A stretch of DNA of 64,000 nt from Paramesorhizobium sp049065735 (GTDB lineage Bacteria; Pseudomonadota; Alphaproteobacteria; Rhizobiales; Rhizobiaceae): contig NZ_JBAKHD010000006.1 of assembly GCF_049065735.1 (NCBI RefSeq), positions 62,001 to 126,000 on the forward strand, in the 5' to 3' direction. The position numbers were made by a program, and so were the translations under genes. Below the pieces are notes generated by a model that was given only the letters and a program-made list of their open reading frames with translations, ran no database searches and was not told the origin of the DNA. Positions 33,775 through 42,492 of this stretch are shown piece by piece (the stretch's first letter is position 1; the number at the start of each line of letters is the position of its first letter).

Positions 33775-33914
33775 CTCCTTCCCCCTTGCGGGGAAGGTGC
33801 CCGCGTTAGCGGGCGGATGGGGGTGGTGACGTTGCGCCACGGTCTTCAGCGGAGGTGCAAGCGTCACCACCCCCACCCGACCCTTCGGGCCACCCTCCCC
33901 GCAAGGGGGAGGGA
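33775..33914. repeat. Palindromic intergenic element, family A, second copy, between hisJ- and hisQ-like genes
   Basis: Inverted pair of units of the same type as 12731-12872 (left unit near 33777-33836, right unit to 33914), each with a CCCCGCAAGGGG-type stem and the GGGGGTGGTGACG tail. It fills most of the 177-bp gap behind the periplasmic-binding-protein gene. In RNA it would be a strong double hairpin, a typical site for REP-type elements that raise the level of the upstream message. Confidence 0.8.
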
Positions 33915-33925
33915 GGGCGCTAACC

Positions 33926-34768
33926 TCATTTCTTCGGCGAAATATCCATCTTGAACCACTTCTCCGACAGCTTCTTCACCGTGCCGTCATCCAGTGCCGA
34001 CTGGATCGCAACGTTGAATTTGTCGCGCAGATCCGTATCGGCCTTGCGGATGCCGAGGCCTTCGCCGGGGCCCCAGATCGGACCGGCAATCTTTGGGCCG
34101 GTAAAGGCAAGCGTATCGGGCGCCTTCTCAAAGGCATGTTCCAGAACGGTGGCGTCGTCGAAGGCGAGATCGATGCGGCCGGTTTGCAGGTCGAGGTCGC
34201 GGTCGCCAGCGGTCTTGTATTCGCGGATCGTGGCGATATCGCCGAAATTGTCATAGATGAACTTGGCATAGACGGTGGATGCCTGGATGCCGATGGTCTT
34301 GCCCTTGAAGGCCTCCTTCAGCGCCTCGACATCCTTCACGCCGGTCTCGCCGGGCTTCATGACGATCTCGGTTCCCGTTCCGGCGGCATTGGCGAGCGGG
34401 CTATCCTTGGCGGTGGCGAAGGCGGCGGGCGTCGCGGCATAGGGAATGGTGAAGTCGATGACCTTCTTGCGCTCCTCGGTGATGGAAAGCGCATCCATGA
34501 TCACATCGAACTTGCCGGCATTGAGCGCCGGGATCATGCCGTCCCAGTCGGAGGCCACGAGCTTGCAGTCCAGCTTGGCGCGTTCGCACAGCACCTTGGC
34601 CAGTTCCGGCTCGAAGCCGCCGAGCGTACCGTCGGCATTGGTCAGGTTCCACGGCGCATAAGCGCCTTCGAGGGTGATGGTGACGGTCTTCCACTCCTTC
34701 GCCATGGCCGGGCCGGCGAAAGCGGTGAGTGCAAGCGCACCGGAAAGAAGAATTGACGCAAGTTTCAT
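33926..34768 (-). CDS. Histidine-type ABC transporter periplasmic binding protein
   Basis: 280-residue family 3 solute-binding protein (HisJ/ArgT/lysine-arginine-ornithine type). Signal peptide MKLASILLSGALALTAFAGPAMA; then ITLEGAYAPWNLTNADGTLGGFEPELAKVLCERA, DWDGMIPALNAGKFDVIMDALSITEERKKVIDF, typical of the ligand-site lobes, with Cys pair near CERAKLDC. ATG 34768 has GAGGAGCC upstream. First gene of the transporter operon, downstream of hutC. Histidine specificity is inferred from the hut context. Confidence 0.92.
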   Translation of the reverse strand: MKLASILLSGALALTAFAGPAMAKEWKTVTITLEGAYAPWNLTNADGTLGGFEPELAKVLCERAKLDCKLVASDWDGMIPALNAGKFDVIMDALSITEERKKVIDFTIPYAATPAAFATAKDSPLANAAGTGTEIVMKPGETGVKDVEALKEAFKGKTIGIQASTVYAKFIYDNFGDIATIREYKTAGDRDLDLQTGRIDLAFDDATVLEHAFEKAPDTLAFTGPKIAGPIWGPGEGLGIRKADTDLRDKFNVAIQSALDDGTVKKLSEKWFKMDISPKK

Positions 34769-34872
34769 AAGCGATGGCTCCTCTGGAGTCGGTCTGGCCT
34801 GTGGCCGTTTTGTTTGCCGGTCTTCGCCGGTTTGCCCGTGTCCGGGGTAGCATAGGGCAGATTGCGCGTTCC

Positions 34873-34887
34873 GCAAGGCTGCTGCCC
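34873..34887 (-). promoter_or_regulatory. Candidate sigma-54 promoter upstream of the hisJ-like gene
   Basis: On the minus strand GGGCAGCAGCCTTGC has GG and GC exactly 10 bases apart, with CA after GG and TTGC at -12, resembling the sigma-54 consensus. It lies about 105 bp before the start codon and just downstream of an 18-bp palindrome. Histidine use is under nitrogen control in many bacteria, which makes this reasonable. Mismatches remain; moderate to low certainty. Confidence 0.35.
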
Positions 34888-34899
34888 AATTCTTTTGCA

Positions 34900-34917
34900 T
34901 AAGGCAAATTTGCCTTA
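34900..34917. promoter_or_regulatory. 18-bp perfect palindrome upstream of the hisJ-like gene
   Basis: TAAGGCAAATTTGCCTTA is its own reverse complement. It lies in the hutC-hisJ gap, right upstream of the candidate sigma-54 promoter, so it looks like a regulator-binding site. It differs from the HutC-type site at 37114-37125, which suggests a different regulator. Confidence 0.5.
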
Positions 34918-34940
34918 AATCTGACCTTTCCGCCTTTGGC

Positions 34941-35663
34941 TCATTGCGATGCGGGCGTAAAACGCGCCACCAGCGCGTGCCGGTCGCCGGGATAGGTGAA
35001 GCGCACATGCGTCACCGGCCCCGCGCCGCTCCAGGTGCGGCGCTCGACGACAAGGCAGGCCGTATGCTTTGGTATATCCAGTATCGCGGCGACGCGGTGG
35101 CTGGCGGAAACCGCGTGAATTTTGTGTTCCGCGGTGCTCCACGGCACCCGGTCCACCAGCCACGGGCCGGGCGCTATCCGGTTGAACTCCTCGCTCGCCG
35201 CCTCCGGCACGGTGCCGAGATTGATCAGCCGTTCCTCCAGGCAGAAGCGCCGGTTGCCGCCATAGTGCGCGCAGACCACTTCGAGAACCTGCGCGCCGGC
35301 GGGCAAATCCAGGAGCGCCCTGTCCTCCGCATTGGCTTTGCGGGGCGTCCTTTTCAATCGCGAAAAGGAATAGTCGAGCTTCAGTGACTGCACCTCGACC
35401 TTGATGTCGTGGATTTCGAGGATCGCCGATTGCGCCTGCGGCTGTTTGACGAAGCTGCCGGATTTCCTGCGGCGCTCGATCAGTCCGGCTTTTGCCAGTT
35501 GGGTCAGCACCTTGTTGACGGTCATGCGTGAGCAGCCATATTGCTCCGCCAGATCCACCTCGAACGGGATGCGGTAACCCGGCTGCCATTCGCCCGAGAC
35601 GATGCGGCCCTCGATCTCGGCGAGGATACGCTGATGCAAGGTCGTATCCCTGCTTTGGCTCAT
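34941..35663 (-). CDS. hutC: GntR/HutC family histidine utilization repressor
   Basis: 240 residues. N-terminal winged HTH (LHQRILAEIEGRIVSGEWQPG, then CSRMTVNKVLTQLAKAGLIERRRKSGSFV) and a C-terminal UTRA effector domain (LPAGAQVLEVVCAHYGGNRRFCLEERLIN, FTYPGDRHALVARF), which binds urocanate in HutC proteins. ATG 35663 is preferred over the GTG two codons upstream because of the spacing from CGGAG. It lies between hutF and the hisJ-like gene. The divergent hutF/hutI region carries a HutC-like operator. In Brucella, HutC has also been reported to act on virulence genes. Confidence 0.93.
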   Translation of the reverse strand: MSQSRDTTLHQRILAEIEGRIVSGEWQPGYRIPFEVDLAEQYGCSRMTVNKVLTQLAKAGLIERRRKSGSFVKQPQAQSAILEIHDIKVEVQSLKLDYSFSRLKRTPRKANAEDRALLDLPAGAQVLEVVCAHYGGNRRFCLEERLINLGTVPEAASEEFNRIAPGPWLVDRVPWSTAEHKIHAVSASHRVAAILDIPKHTACLVVERRTWSGAGPVTHVRFTYPGDRHALVARFTPASQ

Positions 35664-35711
35664 TGTCACGCTCCGGTTGGATATGCCGTTCCATGAAATG
35701 AGTTTCCCTTA

Positions 35712-37058
35712 TCAGCCCGCGAGCAATTCGCCCATCGCCGCCAGAAAGCGCCTGTTGATAACCTCCCGCTTTTGATGGCGTCCGCCTTCTACCTGCTTGC
35801 GGCCCAGCGCCCAGACGCAGTCGACCTTGACCCCGCCGGCGAAGACCCAGTGGTCCAGGATCTGGTCGCGTGTGAGATAGGGAACCGCGCCCAAATCAAG
35901 GGAAACCATGTCGGCATAGTTGCCTTCCGCGAGCCCCCCCGATGCGGCGAGCGCCGCGCCGCCGCCCGCAAGCGCTTCATCGAAAAGCCTTCGCCCCGTC
36001 GAACCTCCCGATGCCGCCACCACATTGCGGGCGCGAAGCGCGAGACGCTGCGAATATTCGAGCTGGCGCAGTTCCTGCGGCACCGAGATCAGCACATTGG
36101 AATCCGAGCCGATGCCGAAACGCCCGCTTGTCTCAAGGAAGAGCGGCGCGTTAAACGTGCCGTCGCCGAGATTGGCCTCGGTGATCGGGCAGAGCCCCGC
36201 GACCGCGCCGCTTGCGGCCATCCGGCGCGTTTCGTCATCCGTCATATGCGTCGCATGGATGAGACACCAGCGTCCATCGACGGGAGCATTGTCCAGCAGC
36301 CATTCGACCGGCCGCGTGCCGGACCAGGCGATGCAGTCCTCCACTTCCTTCACCTGTTCGGCGATATGGATGTGAACCGGCCCCTCGCCAGCCATCGGCA
36401 CAACTTGCGCCAGCTCATCCGGTGTGACCGCTCTCAGGCTGTGCGGAGCGACCCCAAGATTGGCTCCTTCGATGCGACCCGTGATCGCCCGGCACCCTTC
36501 CATCAGCTTTTCGAAACTGTCGAGTGAATTGATGAACCGCCGCTGGCCTTCAATGGGCGCGGCGCCGCCGAAACCGGAATGGGCATAGAACACCGGCAGC
36601 AGCGTCAGCCCGATCCCCGCCGTCTCGCTGGCCGCGCCGATCCGCCCGGCCATTTCCGCGATATCGGCATAAGGCCGCCCGTCCTTGTCATGATGCAGAT
36701 AGTGAAACTCGCCTACGCGGGCAAAACCCGCCTCCAGCATTTCCATATAGAGCTGAGCGGCGACGGCTTCGACATGTTCCGGCGTCATCGACAGCGCGAA
36801 TTTGTACATCACATTGCGCCAGCTCCAGAAGCTGTCATTGGCCGGGCCGCGCATCTCGGCAAGCCCCGCCATCGCCCGCTGGAAGGCATGGCTGTGAAGA
36901 TTCGGCATAGCGGGAATGAGAATTTCGTGGCGCTCGTCATCGGGCTCCGGCGCGACGCCGGTCTCGATACGTGCGATGCGGCCTGCGTCAATCGTCAACC
37001 GCACATTCGTCTGCCAGCCCTCAGGCAGCAGCGCCTTACTTGCATGAATTGTGCTCAT
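35712..37058 (-). CDS. hutF: Formimidoylglutamate deiminase
   Basis: Zinc amidohydrolase that turns N-formimino-L-glutamate into N-formyl-L-glutamate and ammonia, the fourth step of the five-step histidine route. 448 residues. Metal site motifs: LHSHAFQRAMAG, HIHIAEQ, LIHATHMT and GIGSDSNVLIS; residues of the substrate site such as NVMYKFALSMTPE are present. ATG 37058 follows GGAAGGA. Divergent from hutI across 96 bp with a HutC-like operator. Its presence together with HutG defines the deiminase pathway. Confidence 0.96.
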   Translation of the reverse strand: MSTIHASKALLPEGWQTNVRLTIDAGRIARIETGVAPEPDDERHEILIPAMPNLHSHAFQRAMAGLAEMRGPANDSFWSWRNVMYKFALSMTPEHVEAVAAQLYMEMLEAGFARVGEFHYLHHDKDGRPYADIAEMAGRIGAASETAGIGLTLLPVFYAHSGFGGAAPIEGQRRFINSLDSFEKLMEGCRAITGRIEGANLGVAPHSLRAVTPDELAQVVPMAGEGPVHIHIAEQVKEVEDCIAWSGTRPVEWLLDNAPVDGRWCLIHATHMTDDETRRMAASGAVAGLCPITEANLGDGTFNAPLFLETSGRFGIGSDSNVLISVPQELRQLEYSQRLALRARNVVAASGGSTGRRLFDEALAGGGAALAASGGLAEGNYADMVSLDLGAVPYLTRDQILDHWVFAGGVKVDCVWALGRKQVEGGRHQKREVINRRFLAAMGELLAG

Positions 37059-37113
37059 GCCATCCTTCCCATTTTCGCGAGGGGCCGAAATTTATCTTGT
37101 CACCCTCTACATT

Positions 37114-37125
37114 ATGTATATACAT
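37114..37125. promoter_or_regulatory. HutC-type operator between hutF and hutI
   Basis: Perfect 12-bp palindrome ATGTATATACAT centred in the 96-bp divergent region. HutC operators in other proteobacteria have a TGTATATACA-like core, so this fits well. It would repress both arms of the locus at once. Confidence 0.7.
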
Positions 37126-37154
37126 TATCGCCAACAAAGAAAGGCGTAAAGCTG

Positions 37155-38405
37155 ATGAGCGGGAACTTTTTTTCGGAAGCGGGATCGCCGGGTGAAAGCC
37201 GCCCCACCGTCTTTCGCAACACGCGGCTGGCGACATTGGCGGAAGGCAGCGAAGGCCTCGGCGTCGTCGAAAAAGGCGCATTGGTGGCCGAAAATGGCCG
37301 CATCACCTTTGCCGGAGCGGAAAGCGACCTGCCTCTCTCCGCCTTGGGGCGGTCGGAAATTGTCGATCTCGAAGGCCGCTGGGTCACCCCCGGCCTGATC
37401 GACTGTCACACCCATCTGGTTCATGCCGGAAACCGGGCGCATGAGTTCGAAATGCGGCTTGCCGGCGCGACTTATGAGGAAGTGGCGAAGGCAGGCGGCG
37501 GCATCGTCTCCTCGGTCAAGGCGCTCCGCGCCGCCAGCGAAGACGATTTGCTGCGCGAGACGCTGCCCCGCCTCGATGCGTTGATCGCCGAGGGCGTTAC
37601 CACGATTGAAGTCAAATCCGGCTACGGGCTTGATTTGGAAAACGAGCGCAAATCGCTGAAAGTGGCGCAGCAACTGGGCCGCGAACGCCCTGTTTCTATA
37701 TGCACGACCTTTCTCGGCGCGCATGCCCTGCCGCCGGAAGCGAGCGGCGACAAGCAGGCCTATATCGACCGTGTCGTGAACGAAATGCTCCCGGCAATCG
37801 CGGCGGAAGGGCTGGCCGATGCGGTGGATGGGTTCTGCGAGGGCATCGCCTTTTCGCCGGAGCAAATCACGCAGGTTTTCCGCGCTGCTGAAAAACATGG
37901 CCTTCCGGTCAAGCTCCACGCCGATCAGCTTTCCAACCTGCATGGGGCGAAGCTTGCCGCCGAGTTCGGCGCGCTCTCCGTCGATCATATGGAATATACT
38001 GACGAAGAAGGCATCGCCGCGATGGCGAAGGCCGGGACCGTCGCGGTGCTGCTGCCCGGCGCGTTTTACTTCATCCGCGAGAAGCAGTTGCCGCCCGTCG
38101 AGGCCTTGCGTCAGGCTGGCGTGAAGATCGCCATCGCCACCGATTGCAATCCCGGCACCTCGCCGCTGACCTCGCTGCTTCTCACCATGAATATGAGCGC
38201 GACATTGTTCCGCCTGACCGTCGATGAATGCATCGCCGGGGTGACGCGCGAAGCCGCCCGCGCCCTTGGCATTCTGCCTGAAACCGGAACGCTCGAAGCC
38301 GGCAAATGGGCCGATCTCGCCATCTGGGATATCGAGCGGCCCGCGGAACTCGTTTACCGCATGGGCTTCAATCCGCTGCACCGGCGCGTATGGAGAGGAA
38401 AATGA
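37155..38405 (+). CDS. hutI: Imidazolonepropionase
   Basis: Metal-dependent amidohydrolase opening 4-imidazolone-5-propionate to N-formimino-L-glutamate. 416 residues. Seen: PGLIDCHTHLVHAGNRAHEFEM, GYGLDLENE, TFLGAHALP, LHADQLSNLHGA, DHMEYTDEEG and ATDCNPGTSPL. ATG 37155 with an AAAGGCG site is used; an earlier in-frame start would lie inside hutF. It overlaps hutH by four bases (ATGA), first gene of the plus-strand arm. Confidence 0.96.
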   Translation: MSGNFFSEAGSPGESRPTVFRNTRLATLAEGSEGLGVVEKGALVAENGRITFAGAESDLPLSALGRSEIVDLEGRWVTPGLIDCHTHLVHAGNRAHEFEMRLAGATYEEVAKAGGGIVSSVKALRAASEDDLLRETLPRLDALIAEGVTTIEVKSGYGLDLENERKSLKVAQQLGRERPVSICTTFLGAHALPPEASGDKQAYIDRVVNEMLPAIAAEGLADAVDGFCEGIAFSPEQITQVFRAAEKHGLPVKLHADQLSNLHGAKLAAEFGALSVDHMEYTDEEGIAAMAKAGTVAVLLPGAFYFIREKQLPPVEALRQAGVKIAIATDCNPGTSPLTSLLLTMNMSATLFRLTVDECIAGVTREAARALGILPETGTLEAGKWADLAIWDIERPAELVYRMGFNPLHRRVWRGK

Positions 38406-39934
38406 TCACTCTTAAACCCGGCGCCGTACCGCTCAGCACGCTTGAGACCATTTACTGGACCGGCGCACCGGTCCGGATCGATCCCGCCTTCCATCCGGCA
38501 ATCGAAAAGGCAGCGGCGCGTATCGCCGAAATCGCCGATGGAGACCGGCCGGTCTATGGCGTCAACACCGGCTTCGGCAAGCTGGCGAGCATCCGCATCG
38601 AGCCGCAGGATGTCGCGACGCTCCAGCGCAATTTGATCCTGTCGCATTGCTGCGGCGTCGGAGCACCCTTTTCGGAAGAAATCGTCCGACTGATCATGGC
38701 GCTGAAGCTGATATCGCTCGGGCGCGGCGCTTCCGGCGTAAGGCTGGAACTCATCCGGCTCATTGAAGATATGCTGGAGAATGGCGTCATTCCCGTCATA
38801 CCGGAAAAAGGCTCTGTCGGCGCATCGGGCGACCTCGCCCCGCTCGCGCATCTGGCCGCCGTGATGATCGGCGAAGGCGAAGCCTTCTATCGAGGCGAAC
38901 GGCTTCCCGCGAAAGAGGCCCTGTCGCGAGCCGGGCTGAAACCCGTCGTTCTCGCCGCCAAGGAAGGCCTCGCCCTCATCAACGGCACGCAGGTTTCCAC
39001 CGCCTTGGCGCTTGCCGGCCTATTCCGGGCGCATCGCGCGGCACAAAGCGCTCTCATATCGGGCGCACTTTCCACTGATGCCGCAATGGGCTCCTCCGCA
39101 CCGTTCCATCCAGAAATCCATACGCTACGCGGCCACAAGGGGCAGATGGACACCGCCTATGCGCTGCGCACTCTGCTCGAAGGCTCGGAAATCCGCCAGA
39201 GCCATCTCGAAGGCGATGAGCGTGTGCAGGACCCCTATTGCATCCGCTGCCAGCCGCAAGTGGACGGCGCCTGTCTCGATCTGTTGCGCATGGCCGCGCG
39301 CACGCTGGAGATCGAGGCCAACGCCGTAACCGACAATCCGCTCGTGGTCAGCGACGGCTCGGTCATCTCGGGCGGCAATTTCCACGCCGAGCCGGTGGCT
39401 TTCGCCGCCGACCAGATTGCCATCGCCATCTGCGAGATCGGCGCAATTTCCCAGCGCCGCATCGCCCTGCTGGTCGATCCGGCCTTGAGCTTCGGCCTCC
39501 CCGCCTTTCTCGCCAAGAAGCCGGGTCTCAATTCGGGGATGATGATTGCCGAAGTCACCTCCGCCGCCTTGATGAGCGAAAACAAGCAGATGTCGCACCC
39601 GGCTTCGGTCGATTCCACGCCGACCTCAGCCAATCAGGAAGACCATGTCTCCATGGCCTGCCACGGCGCGCGCCGCCTGTTGCAAATGACGGAGAACCTT
39701 TTCTCCATCATCGGCATCGAGGCGCTGACCGCGGCGCAGGGGCTCGATTTCCGCCGGCCGCTCAAGACCAGCCCGGAGCTTCTGAAAGCCTATGCCGTCA
39801 TCCGCGCCGCCGTGCCGGAGCTCGAAATCGATCGCTACATGGCTGACGATCTGAAGGCCGCGGCCGGTCTCGTGGCCACCGGCGCGCTGAATAGCTCGGT
39901 TTCATCAGGTATTCTCCCCGCATTGGACAATTGA
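38402..39934 (+). CDS. hutH: Histidine ammonia-lyase (canonical)
   Basis: Elimination of ammonia from L-histidine to trans-urocanate. 510 residues. The MIO-forming Ala-Ser-Gly is present at about 141-143 in EKGSVGASGDLAPLAH. Catalytic neighbours are intact: YGVNTGFG, LSHCCGVG, GLALINGTQ, VQDPYCIRCQPQ, GGNFHAEP and ANQEDHVSM. It overlaps the hutI stop by four bases, with GGAGAGGAA upstream of its ATG. It serves as the internal reference for the altered paralogue at 30034-31527. Confidence 0.97.
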   Translation: MITLKPGAVPLSTLETIYWTGAPVRIDPAFHPAIEKAAARIAEIADGDRPVYGVNTGFGKLASIRIEPQDVATLQRNLILSHCCGVGAPFSEEIVRLIMALKLISLGRGASGVRLELIRLIEDMLENGVIPVIPEKGSVGASGDLAPLAHLAAVMIGEGEAFYRGERLPAKEALSRAGLKPVVLAAKEGLALINGTQVSTALALAGLFRAHRAAQSALISGALSTDAAMGSSAPFHPEIHTLRGHKGQMDTAYALRTLLEGSEIRQSHLEGDERVQDPYCIRCQPQVDGACLDLLRMAARTLEIEANAVTDNPLVVSDGSVISGGNFHAEPVAFAADQIAIAICEIGAISQRRIALLVDPALSFGLPAFLAKKPGLNSGMMIAEVTSAALMSENKQMSHPASVDSTPTSANQEDHVSMACHGARRLLQMTENLFSIIGIEALTAAQGLDFRRPLKTSPELLKAYAVIRAAVPELEIDRYMADDLKAAAGLVATGALNSSVSSGILPALDN

Positions 39935-39935
39935 T

Positions 39936-40736
39936 ATGCCCGTATTCGAGGTCAAACAGGGCCAATCGCCCGTCATTCTCGGCTTTCCCCATACGGGAAC
40001 CGAAGTGCCACGAGAGATATGGGAGAGGCTCAATGCCAATGGCCGTCTCCTCGCCGATACCGACTGGCACATTCACAAGCTCTATGAAGACCTGCTACCG
40101 GATGCGACCACGGTACGCGCCACCTTCCACCGTTATGTGATCGACGCCAACCGCGATCCCTCGGGCGTGAGCCTCTATCCCGGCCAGAACACCACCGGCC
40201 TCGTCCCCGAAACGGATTTCGACGGCGAGCCGATCTGGCTGGAGGGACAGGCTCCCGATGAGGCGGACATCAAGGCGCGGCTTGCCGCCTTCCATGCGCC
40301 CTACCATGCCGCTCTCGCCGCAGAGATCGAGCGGGTCAAGGCGATCCATGGCATCGCCATTCTCTATGACTGCCACTCGATCCGCTCGCATATCCCCTTC
40401 CTCTTCGAGGGCAAGCTGCCGGATTTCAACATCGGCACCGACAATGGCAAAACCTGCGCGCCCGAAATCGAGGCGGCTGTAAAGGACATCGCCGGAGCGG
40501 CGGGAGGCTATACCTCCATCCTCAACGGCCGTTTCAAGGGCGGCTGGACCACCCGCCATTACGGCAAGCCGGAAACAGGCGTCCACGCCATCCAGATGGA
40601 ACTGGCTCAATCCACTCACCTCGCTTCCGAGACGCCGCCCTTCGCCTATGACGCGGCCAAGGCTGAAAAGCTGCGCGCCCATCTGAAAGCCATTCTCCAG
40701 CGCATCGAAGAGATCGCGCCGACATTGAACTCTTAA
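39936..40736 (+). CDS. hutG: N-formylglutamate deformylase
   Basis: 266-residue zinc amidohydrolase that splits N-formyl-L-glutamate into formate and glutamate, the last step of the route that uses HutF. FGH family (N-formylglutamate amidohydrolase): LGFPHTGTEVP, DTDWHIHKLYED, VIDANRDPSG, LYDCHSIRSHIPFLF, FKGGWTTRHYGKP. One base separates it from the hutH stop. Confidence 0.95.
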   Translation: MPVFEVKQGQSPVILGFPHTGTEVPREIWERLNANGRLLADTDWHIHKLYEDLLPDATTVRATFHRYVIDANRDPSGVSLYPGQNTTGLVPETDFDGEPIWLEGQAPDEADIKARLAAFHAPYHAALAAEIERVKAIHGIAILYDCHSIRSHIPFLFEGKLPDFNIGTDNGKTCAPEIEAAVKDIAGAAGGYTSILNGRFKGGWTTRHYGKPETGVHAIQMELAQSTHLASETPPFAYDAAKAEKLRAHLKAILQRIEEIAPTLNS

Positions 40737-40748
40737 AGAGGGAACTCC

Positions 40749-42422
40749 ATGACCAACCCACGCCACAACATCCGCGAAATCCGGGCGCCGCGCGGAACCG
40801 AGCTCAACGCCAAGAGCTGGCTGACCGAAGCGCCGCTGCGCATGCTGATGAACAATCTCGACCCCGACGTCGCGGAAAACCCCAATGAGCTGGTGGTCTA
40901 TGGCGGCATCGGCCGCGCCGCCCGCACCTGGGACGATTTCGACCGCATCGTCGCGACGCTAAAGACGCTCGAAGAGGACGAGACGCTGCTGGTGCAATCC
41001 GGCAAGCCGGTCGGCGTGTTCAAGACTCACGCGAACGCCCCGCGCGTCCTCATCGCCAACTCCAATCTGGTGCCGCATTGGGCCACATGGGACCATTTCA
41101 ACGAGCTCGATAAAAAAGGTCTCGCCATGTATGGCCAGATGACCGCCGGCTCGTGGATCTATATCGGTACGCAGGGCATCGTTCAGGGCACCTACGAGAC
41201 TTTCGTCGAGGCCGGTCGCCAGCATTATGGCGGCGACCTCAAGGGGAAGTGGATCCTGACCGGCGGCCTCGGCGGCATGGGCGGCGCGCAGCCTCTCGCC
41301 GCCGTCATGGCGGGGGCGTGCTGCCTCGCGGTGGAATGCGACGAGACCCGCATCGATTTTCGCCTGCGCACCCGCTATCTCGACGCCAAGGCGACGACGC
41401 TCGACGAGGCGCTTGAAATGATCGACCGCTGGACCAAGGCGGGCGAAGCCAAGTCCGTCGGCCTTCTCGGCAATGCGGCGGAAGTGCTGCCGGAGCTGGC
41501 GCGCCGCGGCGTCCGTCCCGATATCGTCACCGACCAGACCTCGGCGCATGACCCCATCAACGGCTACCTGCCCAAGGGCTGGACGCTGGCCGAATGGCGC
41601 CAGAAGCGCGAAAGCGACCCGAAAGCCGTTGAGAAAGCTGCCCGCGCCTCCATGCGCGAGCATGTCGAGGCGATGCTGGCGTTCTGGGATCAGGGCATCC
41701 CGACGCTCGACTATGGCAACAATATCCGCCAGGTCGCCAAGGATGAGGGGCTGGAAAATGCCTTCGCCTTCCCCGGCTTCGTGCCGGCCTATATCCGTCC
41801 GCTCTTCTGCCGCGGCATCGGCCCGTTCCGCTGGGCCGCGCTTTCCGGCGACCCCGAGGATATCTACAAGACCGACGCCAAGGTGAAGGAGCTGCTGCCC
41901 GACAACAAGCACCTGCACAATTGGCTCGACATGGCGAAGGAGCGCATCGCCTTCCAGGGCCTGCCCGCCCGTATCTGCTGGGTCGGCCTTGGCGACCGTC
42001 ACAAGCTCGGCCTCGCCTTCAACGAGATGGTGAAGAATGGCGAGCTCAAGGCCCCCATCGTTATCGGCCGCGACCATCTCGATTCCGGCTCCGTCGCCTC
42101 GCCCAACCGCGAAACGGAAGCGATGAAGGACGGCTCCGACGCCGTTTCCGACTGGCCTTTGCTCAACGCCCTTCTCAACACCGCTTCCGGCGCGACCTGG
42201 GTGTCGCTGCACCATGGCGGCGGTGTCGGCATGGGCTTCTCCCAGCATTCGGGCATGGTCATTTGCTGCGACGGCACGGATGACGCGGCGCAGCGCATCG
42301 AGCGGGTGCTGTGGAACGACCCCGCCACCGGCGTCATGCGCCACGCCGATGCGGGCTACGACATCGCCATCGAATGCGCCAAGGAAAAAGGCCTGCGTCT
42401 TCCCGGCATTCTGGGAAATTAA
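40749..42422 (+). CDS. hutU: Urocanate hydratase
   Basis: NAD-dependent conversion of urocanate to 4-imidazolone-5-propionate. 557 residues, full length. Seen: NNLDPDVAENPNELVVYGGIGRAARTW, QTGKP-type QSGKPVGVFKTH, the GGLGGMGGAQPLA nucleotide loop, FQGLPARICWVGLGDRHKLGLAFNEMV, and the catalytic region SGATWVSLHHGGGVGMGFSQH. Start ATG 40749 has AGAGGGAA upstream. A 9-bp stem follows it before the next gene. Confidence 0.97.
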   Translation: MTNPRHNIREIRAPRGTELNAKSWLTEAPLRMLMNNLDPDVAENPNELVVYGGIGRAARTWDDFDRIVATLKTLEEDETLLVQSGKPVGVFKTHANAPRVLIANSNLVPHWATWDHFNELDKKGLAMYGQMTAGSWIYIGTQGIVQGTYETFVEAGRQHYGGDLKGKWILTGGLGGMGGAQPLAAVMAGACCLAVECDETRIDFRLRTRYLDAKATTLDEALEMIDRWTKAGEAKSVGLLGNAAEVLPELARRGVRPDIVTDQTSAHDPINGYLPKGWTLAEWRQKRESDPKAVEKAARASMREHVEAMLAFWDQGIPTLDYGNNIRQVAKDEGLENAFAFPGFVPAYIRPLFCRGIGPFRWAALSGDPEDIYKTDAKVKELLPDNKHLHNWLDMAKERIAFQGLPARICWVGLGDRHKLGLAFNEMVKNGELKAPIVIGRDHLDSGSVASPNRETEAMKDGSDAVSDWPLLNALLNTASGATWVSLHHGGGVGMGFSQHSGMVICCDGTDDAAQRIERVLWNDPATGVMRHADAGYDIAIECAKEKGLRLPGILGN

Positions 42423-42431
42423 GCAATTCCA

Positions 42432-42456
42432 CGAGGCGGCTCAAAAGGCCGCCTCG
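42432..42456 (+). terminator. Partial terminator or attenuator between hutU and the YjiH-like gene
   Basis: Stem CGAGGCGGC/GCCGCCTCG with a 7-nt loop, followed by GTCTGCATTT rather than a full T run. It would reduce rather than stop transcription into the membrane protein and hutD. Confidence 0.5.
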
Positions 42457-42492
42457 TCTGCATTTAAATCAAGAAACCAAGGGGAACCTGCA

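Noticed and set aside
34900..34917. Palindrome considered as a hutC terminator
   Set aside because: The stem is AT-rich in its centre, with no loop and no T run in the hutC direction, so an operator is more likely.
40959..42344. A 461-codon minus-strand frame opposite hutU
   Set aside because: hutU is complete and canonical on the other strand; the antisense frame has no recognisable domain.
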